Positions 1-5,343 of a stretch of 7,942 nucleotides of DNA are shown in pieces. Position numbers and translations under genes: made by a program. A model generated the notes under the pieces. The model had not been told where the DNA came from. It was given only the letters and a program-made list of their open reading frames with translations, and did no database searches. How positions within the stretch are numbered: position 1 is the first letter of the stretch; every line of letters begins with the position of its first letter. This DNA is from Flavobacteriaceae bacterium (GTDB taxonomy: Bacteria > Bacteroidota > Bacteroidia > Flavobacteriales > Flavobacteriaceae): positions 1 to 7,942 of the forward strand of contig JAENXB010000131.1 of the NCBI GenBank assembly GCA_016649785.1, given 5' to 3'.

Positions 1-32
1 AAAAAAAATAATTCTTACTCAAAACCACATTA

Positions 33-162
33 CACAACACCGTATATAATTTATGCTTAAATTTGAACAAGTAGAAAATTACAAACACTCAATAATAATA
101 TTGCTTCGGCGGAAAAATCTCCGATTTTTACGTCGCACAAATCTTATAAAAACTCGTTGTGC
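33..162. repeat. attC-like imperfect inverted repeat upstream of fic
   Basis: This region contains no gene. Its ends are complementary: CACAAC (33-38) pairs with GTTGTG (156-161), and after spacers of 6 and 7 bases TATAA (45-49) pairs with TTATA (144-148). Inside are further hairpins: AAAAATC (113-119) with GATTTTT (123-129), and GCACAA (135-140) with TTGTGC (157-162). Two short paired boxes separated by an unpaired spacer, enclosing a variable interior, is the general layout of integron attC sites. The right box (GTTGTGC) does not match the classical GTTRRRY core, so the assignment is only by architecture. It could equally be a different intergenic repeat of Bacteroidota. No integrase gene is in the window. 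Confidence 0.35.
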
Positions 163-203
163 CCAATTAAAAAGAATGACAGAAATTAGTATTATGAAAT
201 AAA

Positions 204-241
204 TGACAGTATCTTTGATAGTATCAAATGATAGTGTCAAA
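204..241. promoter_or_regulatory. triple palindromic operator over the fic promoter
   Basis: Three adjacent copies of a 12-13 base unit lie here: TGACAGTATCTT (204-215), TGATAGTATCAAA (216-228) and TGATAGTGTCAAA (229-241). The middle unit is contained in a perfect palindrome, TTTGATAGTATCAAA (214-228). The outer units pair with each other (GACAGTATC at 205-213, GATAGTGTC at 230-238, 8 of 9 positions). The array covers a TAnnTTTG promoter box at 210-217 and ends directly before the ATG at 242. This arrangement fits a repressor operator. The likely ligand by inference is the winged-helix domain of the Fic protein itself. Confidence 0.6.
210..217 (+). promoter_or_regulatory. probable -7 promoter box of fic
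   Basis: TATCTTTG matches the Bacteroidota -7 consensus TAnnTTTG exactly. Transcription would begin near 221-224, about 20 bases before the ATG at 242 and downstream of the ATG at 203. No convincing -33 TTTG element is visible at the expected distance. Confidence 0.45.
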
Positions 242-1210
242 ATGAAACCGCCTTACGACATAAATTCAAATATCTTAAAGTTAATAACTTCCATTTCAGA
301 AAAAATAGGAGCAGTTAATGCCAGTTTCTTAAACAAACCGTCACCAAAATTAAGGAAACAGAATAAAATTAAAACTATTCATTCTTCATTAAAAATTGAA
401 GGAAACACATTAACTGAAGAACAAATTACTGCTATTTTAGAAAATAAAAGAGTAATTGGACCACAAAAAGATATTAAAGAAGTTTTAAATGCTATCGAAA
501 TTTATGAGAATTCAAAACAGTTTAGTCCGTATAGTGAGAAGTCATTTTTAAAAGCTCATCAAACTTTAATGAACAACCTCCTTGAAAAAGCAGGTAAGTA
601 TAGGAATAAAGGAGTAGGAATTGTGATAGGATCAAAAGTTGAGCATTTAGCGCCTCCTTTCAAAAATGTTCCGTTTTTAATGAAAGACCTTTTTGATTAC
701 TTGAAAAATTCAGAGGAAATTGAATTAATTAAAAGTTGCGTGTTTCATTACGAAATGGAATTTATTCATCCATTTGTAGATGGAAACGGCAGAATGGGAA
801 GATTATGGCAAACTTTGATTTTAATGGAAAAATATCCCGTGTTTGAATATTTGCCTTTTGAGACACTTATCAGCATAGACCAGGAGAAATATTATAGCGC
901 TTTATCAGAAAGTGACAAATCTGGAAAATCGACAAAATTCATAGAATATATGTTGAACGTGATTGATATTTCATTGAGTGAATTATTAAAATTTAATAAC
1001 CGAACTCTTAACGAAAAAGACAGACTTGAATATTTTATTTCTCTCAATAAAATTGAATTTTCAAGAAAGGATTATATGGATGTTTTCAAAGATATTTCTT
1101 CTGCAACTGCCAGTAGAGATTTGAAAAATGGAGCAGAAATTAAACTGTTTGAAAAAATAGGAGAAAAAAACAAAACAAAATACAGATTAGTAAGTGGGCA
1201 CAATAACTAA
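242..1210 (+). CDS. Fic family protein (probable protein AMP-transferase) with C-terminal winged helix
   Basis: Fic enzymes transfer AMP, or another nucleotide part, onto hydroxyl side chains of target proteins in the cytoplasm. The catalytic motif HPFVDGNGRMGR starts at residue 176 of the 322-residue product, with the expected His, the acidic residue and the GNGR phosphate loop. An N-terminal inhibitory motif S-L-K-I-E-G (Ser49, Glu53) marks a class II Fic, which restrains itself and needs no separate antitoxin. The last 60 residues (containing SSATASRDLK) look like a winged helix-turn-helix. An in-frame ATG at 203 would add 13 residues, but those codons lie inside the operator and promoter box, and family members usually begin near MKPPY, so 242 is preferred. 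The stop codon lies inside the arm of the downstream inverted repeat. The target protein is unknown. The gene is AT-rich compared with the genes at the right of the window. Confidence 0.9.
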   Translation: MKPPYDINSNILKLITSISEKIGAVNASFLNKPSPKLRKQNKIKTIHSSLKIEGNTLTEEQITAILENKRVIGPQKDIKEVLNAIEIYENSKQFSPYSEKSFLKAHQTLMNNLLEKAGKYRNKGVGIVIGSKVEHLAPPFKNVPFLMKDLFDYLKNSEEIELIKSCVFHYEMEFIHPFVDGNGRMGRLWQTLILMEKYPVFEYLPFETLISIDQEKYYSALSESDKSGKSTKFIEYMLNVIDISLSELLKFNNRTLNEKDRLEYFISLNKIEFSRKDYMDVFKDISSATASRDLKNGAEIKLFEKIGEKNKTKYRLVSGHNN

Positions 1211-1251
1211 ACCTTAGGTTTGCATGGGGGAAGGCTTAGTTATTGTACCAC
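1194..1251. repeat. 58-bp inverted repeat at the 3' end of fic, attC-like
   Basis: The left arm GTGGGCACAATAACTAA (1194-1210) pairs with the right arm TTAGTTATTGTACCAC (1236-1251): ten perfect base pairs, a small bulge, then GTGG/CCAC. Inside, CCTT (1212-1215) pairs with AAGG (1231-1234). No T-run follows, so an intrinsic terminator is unlikely. The arm contains the fic stop codon. TGGGCACAA (1195-1203) is the exact inverted copy of TTGTGCCCA (157-165) at the end of the upstream repeat, so the fic gene is bracketed by matching ends. Confidence 0.5.
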
Positions 1252-1275
1252 ATCCTAAAAACGCACGAGACATAC

Positions 1276-1306
1276 TTGATTGATATACCGAAATGATATA
1301 TATTTG
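1276..1306 (+). promoter_or_regulatory. promoter of the toxin-antitoxin pair
   Basis: TTG (1276-1278) and TATATTTG (1299-1306, exact TAnnTTTG) are 20 bases apart, which is the expected Bacteroidota -33/-7 spacing, and lie about 20 bases before the antitoxin ATG. Two direct copies of TGATATA (1281-1287 and 1294-1300), 13 bases apart, lie between and on the boxes. They may be the operator for the ribbon-helix-helix antitoxin. Confidence 0.55.
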
Positions 1307-1326
1307 TGGAATAAAAAAGCGGATTC

Positions 1327-1557
1327 ATGAAAACAGTATCATTAAAAATTGACGATTCTATTTTCGGGGAAACAGAAAAAATTCTCTCCAGAATTAAGAT
1401 TTCCCGAAACAGGTATATAAATGAAGCGATCGCATCTTACAATCGCATACAAAAGAGACAGATTCTTGAGAAAAAACTCGAAACTGAATCGAATTTAGTA
1501 AAAGAAGAATCTTTAAATATCCTTAAAGATTTCGAAAGGCTTGATTATGTCGATTAA
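1327..1557 (+). CDS. ribbon-helix-helix (CopG/MetJ-like) antitoxin
   Basis: This 76-residue cytoplasmic protein has the layout of a ribbon-helix-helix antitoxin. A basic beta strand (KTVSLKID, residues 2-9) is followed by helix A (about 10-25) and helix B starting at SRNRYINEAI (about 26-42). A charged C-terminal tail of about 34 residues is the part that would bind and inhibit the toxin. Such proteins dimerise, bind their own operator through the strand pair and repress the operon, more strongly with toxin bound. The gene overlaps the mazF-like gene by 11 bases, so translation is probably coupled and antitoxin is made first. It has its own promoter just upstream. The family call rests on fold pattern and on the partner; no close homologue was identified. 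Confidence 0.8.
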   Translation: MKTVSLKIDDSIFGETEKILSRIKISRNRYINEAIASYNRIQKRQILEKKLETESNLVKEESLNILKDFERLDYVD

Positions 1558-1897
1558 ACAGTACGAAATCTGGATTGCAGATTTAAACTCCCAAATTGTG
1601 ACTGAACCAGGAAAAACAAGGCCCGTTGTAGTATTGCAAACCAATTTGTTGAACAAAGTTTCTCATCCATCAACAATCATATGCCCAATTACGACAAATA
1701 TTGAAAAAAATGCCGAAATCTTAAGAGTTCATATTAAAAAAGGAACGGCCAATTTGCATGAGAATTGCGACATTTTGATAGACCAAATTAGGGCTATTGA
1801 TAATAAACGACTTATAAAGAAAGTTGGAGATTTACCAAGTGAATTGACCGAAAAAATTAAGGAGAACATTTCTATTATCTTTGATTTGGAATTCTAA
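1547..1897 (+). CDS. mazF: MazF/PemK-type endoribonuclease toxin
   Basis: MazF toxins cut mRNA at short specific sequences and stop growth when the antitoxin is lost. The 116-residue product has the family's usual length and landmarks: the N-terminal strand YEIWIADL, then GKTRPVVVLQ with Arg25, ICPITT with Thr49/Thr50, and the C-terminal block CDILIDQIRAIDNKRL. Arg25 and the Thr pair fall where catalytic Arg and Thr lie in characterised MazF proteins, so the enzyme appears active. The start is taken as the ATG at 1547, which overlaps the antitoxin end; a TTG at 1541 in the same frame is less likely. The recognition sequence cannot be deduced. Low GC like the preceding genes suggests that the pair belongs to an acquired accessory segment. 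Confidence 0.92.
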   Translation: MSIKQYEIWIADLNSQIVTEPGKTRPVVVLQTNLLNKVSHPSTIICPITTNIEKNAEILRVHIKKGTANLHENCDILIDQIRAIDNKRLIKKVGDLPSELTEKIKENISIIFDLEF

Positions 1898-2068
1898 ATA
1901 AAAAGCATGACGGCAATAGACGGCTCGACAGAATATTTTTCTTATATACAACGAATTAGCCGAAATATATAAAGAACCTTAAGAATTGAAGGATTTTAAA
2001 AATATCAAAAACCTTAGATCCTAAGGGTTATTTTATCCTCCTCCTTTTCAGTTATCCTGGGCAGGATC
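1898..2068. other. gene-free spacer with two hairpins
   Basis: No gene is supported. TTATATA (1942-1948) and TATATAA (1966-1972) form a 7-bp inverted repeat with a 17-base loop. AACCTTAG (2010-2017) pairs with CTAAGGGTT (2021-2029) with one bulge. Read on the minus strand, the second hairpin is followed by a short T-run, so it could end leftward transcripts. No leftward gene that would need it was found. Confidence 0.4.
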
Positions 2069-2465
2069 ATGGACAGCAACAAACTGTACAACACAAACCC
2101 AGTAAAAATAATGAAACCTGGTTGCAGGGAGCTGTTATTGAATGAAAAGGATAAAATTAAAGGATGGTATTTTGATTTTATCAGAAAAAAATGAAAGGTG
2201 GTTTGCAGCAATTATAGATTCAGAATTCCAGGGAAGAAAGTTTGGAACTCAATTGATAGAATTAGCGAAGCAGGAAAGGTCAGATCTAAGTGGCTGGGTA
2301 ATAAATTCTGACGATTATATAAAAGTGAATGGTGAAAAACACAAATCTCCAACCGACTTTTACAGGAAACCGGGATTTGAAATTCTAAGTGAAGTAATCC
2401 TAAAAACCGACAAAATCACTGCAAATAAAATAAAGTGGTCCAAAACTGGTCATAATAAGGCTTAA
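2069..2465 (+). pseudogene. GNAT-family N-acetyltransferase, frameshifted
   Basis: GNAT enzymes acetylate small molecules or proteins with acetyl-CoA. Two reading frames together give one GNAT-like protein. From the ATG at 2069, one frame encodes a segment ending LLLNEKDKIKGWYFDFIRK, then meets TGA just after the A7 run at 2185-2191. The frame from 2142 continues with NERWFAAIIDSEFQGRKFGTQLIELAKQE, which carries the acetyl-CoA loop (QGRKFG), and ends with a GWVINSD...SPTDFYRKPGF block typical of these enzymes. Removing one A joins them into about 131 residues. Alone, the 107-residue downstream frame (2142-2465) lacks the strands that should precede the acetyl-CoA loop, and its first residues are shifted-frame sequence. 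Either the gene is decayed, the tract is phase-variable or polymerase slippage rescues it, or the assembly has a homopolymer error. The true N terminus is uncertain. Confidence 0.65.
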
Positions 2466-2498
2466 GGCAAATGGCAGTATTATGACGAATAATATAAT

Positions 2499-2506
2499 TA
2501 ACTTTG
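2499..2506 (+). promoter_or_regulatory. probable -7 box of the Crp/Fnr gene
   Basis: TAACTTTG matches TAnnTTTG and lies 18 bases before the ATG at 2525. It overlaps the TTG codon at 2504, which makes that codon an unlikely translation start. No clear -33 element is seen. Confidence 0.4.
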
Positions 2507-2524
2507 TTGAATACACTTTTATCC

Positions 2525-3106
2525 ATGTTTGAATTACTTCATCAAAAATTTTCAGAAATCATAGATCTTTCCGAAGAAGAATTTGAATATGCCAAAACGC
2601 TTTTTATTCCGAAGAAGTTAAAAAAGAAAAGGATTTTAATTGAAGAAGAGGAAATATGCAAATACACTGTTTTTGTTGAAAAAGGGCTCCTGCGTTCTTT
2701 CAAGGCAGATGACAAAGGAAATGAATACACCCTGCAATTTGCATTAAGCGGATGGTGGACAGCAGATCTTTACAGCTTTCTCACCAACGAACCTACTCCC
2801 TATAATATTGAGGCGCTCGAAGATTCTGAACTGCTTTTGATAACCAAGCCTTCCTGGGATCTATTGCTGGAAAAGGTTCCGGCTTTTGAGCGCTATTTCA
2901 GGGTGCTTATCCAAAACAATCTCATTAATACCCAACGCAGACTAATGAGCTCTTTTACTGAAACCGCCGGGGAAAAATACCTTAAGATCCTCAAGGAATT
3001 TCCCGATATTCTGCAGCGTGTTCCACAGCACATGATCGCTTCTTACCATGGCATCACCCGCGAAACACTTAGCCGGACCCGAAATCAAATCACCACCAGG
3101 TCTTAA
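2525..3106 (+). CDS. Crp/Fnr-family transcription regulator
   Basis: The 193-residue protein has the two-domain plan of Crp/Fnr regulators. A cyclic-nucleotide-binding-type beta barrel lies at about residues 20-115, a dimerisation helix at about 117-145, and a helix-turn-helix at about 165-190 (VPQHMIASYHGITRETLSRTRNQ). It has a single cysteine (Cys45), so it cannot carry an Fnr-type iron-sulfur cluster. Residues Arg179, Glu180 and Arg184 in the recognition helix correspond to the three residues with which E. coli CRP reads TGTGA (R-E-T-x-x-R). A perfect TGTGA-N6-TCACA site begins four bases after the stop codon. The ATG at 2525 is chosen over an in-frame TTG at 2504. It probably controls the downstream yceI-mhqO-mhqD-like genes. 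The signal it senses cannot be read from the sequence; the cAMP-binding phosphate cassette of E. coli CRP is not obvious. Confidence 0.9.
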   Translation: MFELLHQKFSEIIDLSEEEFEYAKTLFIPKKLKKKRILIEEEEICKYTVFVEKGLLRSFKADDKGNEYTLQFALSGWWTADLYSFLTNEPTPYNIEALEDSELLLITKPSWDLLLEKVPAFERYFRVLIQNNLINTQRRLMSSFTETAGEKYLKILKEFPDILQRVPQHMIASYHGITRETLSRTRNQITTRS

Positions 3107-3109
3107 AAT

Positions 3110-3146
3110 TGTGACATAGATCACATAAATTTATTGTCATAGGTCA
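3110..3146. promoter_or_regulatory. tandem CRP-like operator
   Basis: TGTGACATAGATCACA (3110-3125) is a perfect TGTGA-N6-TCACA palindrome. A degenerate second copy, GTCATAGGTCA (3136-3146), repeats GACATAGATCA (3113-3123) 23 bases downstream. With a transcription start estimated near 3181 from the -7 box at 3170, the sites are centred near -63 and -40, close to the class I and class II activator positions known for CRP. The adjacent Crp/Fnr protein is the natural candidate to bind. Confidence 0.65.
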
Positions 3147-3169
3147 TTTCCATACTTGCTGTTTGCCTG

Positions 3170-3177
3170 TAATTTTG
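3170..3177 (+). promoter_or_regulatory. probable original -7 box of the yceI operon
   Basis: TAATTTTG matches TAnnTTTG. The -33 region has no good TTTG, as expected for an activator-dependent promoter. Before the insertion it would have lain about 48 bases upstream of the yceI ATG; now more than 1.6 kb separates them. Confidence 0.5.
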
Positions 3178-3182
3178 TTATA

Positions 3183-3190
3183 TTAATTAA
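3183..3190. repeat. IS target-site duplication, left copy
   Basis: TTAATTAA directly precedes the left terminal repeat and is repeated at 4777-4784 directly after the right one. It is itself palindromic, so the 22-bp match between 3183-3204 and 4763-4784 includes both the duplication and the terminal repeat. Extending the direct repeat to nine or ten bases fails. Confidence 0.75.
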
Positions 3191-4776
3191 CTCAAGTTTC
3201 GCACATAATCTAAGCTGCTAATTTACTATAATTTGCAGGATTTGGTGGATTGGTCAAAAAAGACAAAGACTCACTGTAAAGCACCAACCTTCTTGCAATT
3301 GAGTTGATATCTATATCCTCGACCAGTAAATCCAAAACCTCCAAAATCTCCACGATTGCCAACAATAGCCTTTTATTGAGCTTATGTTCGATATATTGCT
3401 GTTTTATGTTTTTGAAGATGCCCCCGATGGTCTGGTAAGCCTCCATCCTGTGCTTTAGGCTTATCAATAGGTATTGGACCATCGTTATTGTTGTTTGGGC
3501 CACCTGCACGTCAAAATTTGTGGACTGGCATTTACCCAGGCCCAACAACTGTTTTGCTTCTTTGAAGAACACTTCGATCGTCCACCGGGTGCTGTAGATT
3601 TCCATGGCTTTTTTAAAGGTCAATTTTGTGTCGGTGGTAATTATGGTGTGCCACGCCCCATTGACGCCCCTTTTGGAGATAAACACCTTTACCCGGGTAC
3701 CATCGATCTCGCCAACATATTGAAAGTAGTACAACTTCAGCGACCTGGCCCTCGAGATTTTGCCCTTGTGCTTTCTGAGCTGTTTGATTGAATATTGCTT
3801 CCCTTCCATCGACAACTTGCTGTTGTACTTGTACATCCCAATGACATGCACTTCTTTATTGACGCTTAAAAATTCATTTATCAAGCTTATAGTGGTGAAC
3901 CAACTATCCAATAAAATATAGTCCACCTCGATCTTGCGCTGGTTGACGCGCTTGAACATATCCACGACCATATCGGTCTTTTTTGAATTCAGCTCCTTAA
4001 AACGTTTGTTGACGGGCAGCCCCTTGTCCCTCTTGGTCTTCTTTTGCTGTTTCCACTGCTTCTTGGACAGGCCGTACTTTTTGCTCTTGTTGTCCTTGTT
4101 CTCCCGGTGGAAGCTGAAATCAACGGGGATGAACAAGCTTCCGTTCCAATAGCCCGCAACAAGTAGCTTGAAGCCAAAAATGAAGCGGTGGTTTACATGG
4201 TCGAATACCTTGGAGGCACCTTCTATTTTTTTGCCGCGTTTTCCTATATCAGTATCGTCGAATATCAAACATTTATGGATGTCCTTTGGGGTGGCGAACT
4301 TCTGTTCGAGGGACAGGTAGCGCTTCACAAATAATAAAAGCAGGTTCCGCCAGTTCATTTTTTGATTGGTCAAGGCCCTATAATAGGTGTCCTTTTGGGC
4401 TTTGGTCTCGACTGTCGCCCCGCCGTTAAAAACAGATCCCAAACTCCCCATGTCCATAAAGGGGAGGACCAAGATCAATTTCATCAGGTCCCAAAAAGGG
4501 ACACCGCACTTTTTGACGGACTTAAAAAGTTTTGAAGTCTTGTGAAAATTCAAAAGTTCGAGGTGTTTGAGGAAAAATTCCGGTTGCACCCAAGTATCAT
4601 TAAAAAAGGTTTTTACTTCTTGGATTTTAGCAATATCTTTGTTTTGTAGCATATTTGTATTTTGTTGTTTACACTTTAAAAATACTTAAAAACCAAGCGT
4701 TTAGCAAGGTTTGTCTGCTACATTTTTTTGTTTTTTCATCCCGGAATATCAGTATTCACAGGGTGCGAAACTTGAG
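3191..4776 (-). mobile_element. complete IS4-family insertion sequence
   Basis: This 1586-bp element has 14-bp perfect terminal inverted repeats: CTCAAGTTTCGCAC (3191-3204) and GTGCGAAACTTGAG (4763-4776). It is flanked by an 8-bp TTAATTAA duplication and encodes a single intact transposase on the minus strand whose stop is 5 bases inside the left repeat. The perfect ends, perfect duplication and uninterrupted gene indicate a recent, probably active insertion. About 110 bases between the transposase start and the right repeat hold its promoter region. No TAnnTTTG box pointing outward to yceI was found there; the nearest match is TACATTTT (about 4719-4726). Confidence 0.93.
3210..4652 (-). CDS. 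IS4-family DDE transposase
   Basis: The 480-residue enzyme cuts and rejoins the ends of its insertion sequence by DDE chemistry. The first acidic residue is in CLIFDDTD (Asp132/Asp133), the second in YILLDSWF (Asp249), and the third is Glu360 in YSTRWTIEVFFKEAK. This last block fits the IS4 signature Y-x2-R-x3-E-x6-K exactly (Tyr353, Arg356, Glu360, Lys367). A long, mostly beta-rich stretch between Asp249 and Glu360 is usual for the family. No stop or frameshift interrupts it, so it is probably functional. The N-terminal about 110 residues likely bind the terminal repeats. GC content is higher than in the fic and toxin genes. It is transcribed against yceI, so read-through from the old yceI promoter would produce antisense RNA to it. 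Confidence 0.95.
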   Translation of the reverse strand: MLQNKDIAKIQEVKTFFNDTWVQPEFFLKHLELLNFHKTSKLFKSVKKCGVPFWDLMKLILVLPFMDMGSLGSVFNGGATVETKAQKDTYYRALTNQKMNWRNLLLLFVKRYLSLEQKFATPKDIHKCLIFDDTDIGKRGKKIEGASKVFDHVNHRFIFGFKLLVAGYWNGSLFIPVDFSFHRENKDNKSKKYGLSKKQWKQQKKTKRDKGLPVNKRFKELNSKKTDMVVDMFKRVNQRKIEVDYILLDSWFTTISLINEFLSVNKEVHVIGMYKYNSKLSMEGKQYSIKQLRKHKGKISRARSLKLYYFQYVGEIDGTRVKVFISKRGVNGAWHTIITTDTKLTFKKAMEIYSTRWTIEVFFKEAKQLLGLGKCQSTNFDVQVAQTTITMVQYLLISLKHRMEAYQTIGGIFKNIKQQYIEHKLNKRLLLAIVEILEVLDLLVEDIDINSIARRLVLYSESLSFLTNPPNPANYSKLAA

Positions 4777-4784
4777 TTAATTAA
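4777..4784. repeat. IS target-site duplication, right copy
   Basis: TTAATTAA is the second copy of the 8-bp duplication. It lies 19 bases before the yceI ATG, in what was the 5' leader of that gene. Confidence 0.75.
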
Positions 4785-4803
4785 CAAATAAAAGATACTG
4801 ATT

Positions 4804-5331
4804 ATGGCAAGTACAAAATGGGCAATTGACCCAACACACAGTGAAGTTACTTTTAAAGTAAAACATTTAATGATCTCCACGGTAACCGGAAATTTCAAAA
4901 TTTTTGAAGGAACTGTCGAAACGGAAACTGAAGAATTCAGCAAAGTGAAGAACCTGGAATTTAAAGCCGATGTAAAATCTGTTAACACGAACAATGAAGA
5001 CAGGGACACTCATTTAAAATCTGACGATTTCTTTGCTTCAGAAAAGCACCCCAACATTCGGTTTACATCGAAAAATTTTAACGTAGAAACCGGTGAGATC
5101 AAGGGAGAATTAACCATAAAAAATACCACCAAAGCTGTTAGCCTTGATATTGATTTTGGAGGAGTGGTTGTAGATCCTTATGGCCAGACAAAAGCAGGAC
5201 TTACAGCTACCGGAAAAATTAGCCGTAAAGAATTCGGATTGGTATGGAATTCGGTTACGGAAGCCGGGAATGTAGTGGTGGGAGATCAAATAAGATTGGT
5301 AGCAGAAGTGCAATTCATTAAACAAGCCTAA
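4804..5331 (+). CDS. yceI: YceI-family lipocalin-like protein
   Basis: YceI proteins form an eight-stranded antiparallel barrel with a long hydrophobic pocket; family structures hold polyprenyl or amide-type lipids, and isoprenoid quinone binding has been proposed. The 175-residue product shows the family hallmarks: N-terminal W-x-I-D-P-x-H-S-x-V-x-F-x-V-K-H (residues 6-21), a DxHLKSDDFF block near residue 70, HPNIRFTSK near 81, and GLTATGKISRKEFGL near 135-149. No signal peptide is present, so this copy is cytoplasmic, unlike periplasmic E. coli YceI. It is the first gene of a tight set with the two genes below (12-base gap to the next). Its leader is interrupted by the IS 20 bases upstream, so present expression is doubtful unless the IS supplies a promoter. 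Confidence 0.93.
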   Translation: MASTKWAIDPTHSEVTFKVKHLMISTVTGNFKIFEGTVETETEEFSKVKNLEFKADVKSVNTNNEDRDTHLKSDDFFASEKHPNIRFTSKNFNVETGEIKGELTIKNTTKAVSLDIDFGGVVVDPYGQTKAGLTATGKISRKEFGLVWNSVTEAGNVVVGDQIRLVAEVQFIKQA

Positions 5332-5343
5332 AACACAAAAGCC

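Noticed and set aside
203..241. ATG at 203 as the fic start
   Set aside because: The 13 extra codons are the repeat operator and promoter box, and the protein family normally begins near the later Met.
1194..1251. Inverted repeat as a terminator of fic
   Set aside because: There is no T-run on either side of the hairpin, and the stem begins inside the coding region. The end match to the upstream repeat suggests another role.
1541..1546. TTG at 1541 as the mazF start
   Set aside because: An ATG six bases later gives the usual MazF N terminus and the usual short overlap with the antitoxin.
2014..2211. Minus-strand frame with a hydrophobic stretch that could be the end of a membrane protein
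   Set aside because: It lies antisense to the GNAT sequence, whose two plus-strand frames make clear protein sense. No upstream part of a membrane protein is found.
2504..2524. TTG at 2504 as the start of the Crp/Fnr gene
   Set aside because: It overlaps a TAnnTTTG box, and the ATG at 2525 gives the typical start of this regulator group.
3474..3791. Plus-strand open frame inside the insertion sequence
   Set aside because: It is the antisense shadow of the transposase, with no start context and no recognisable domain.
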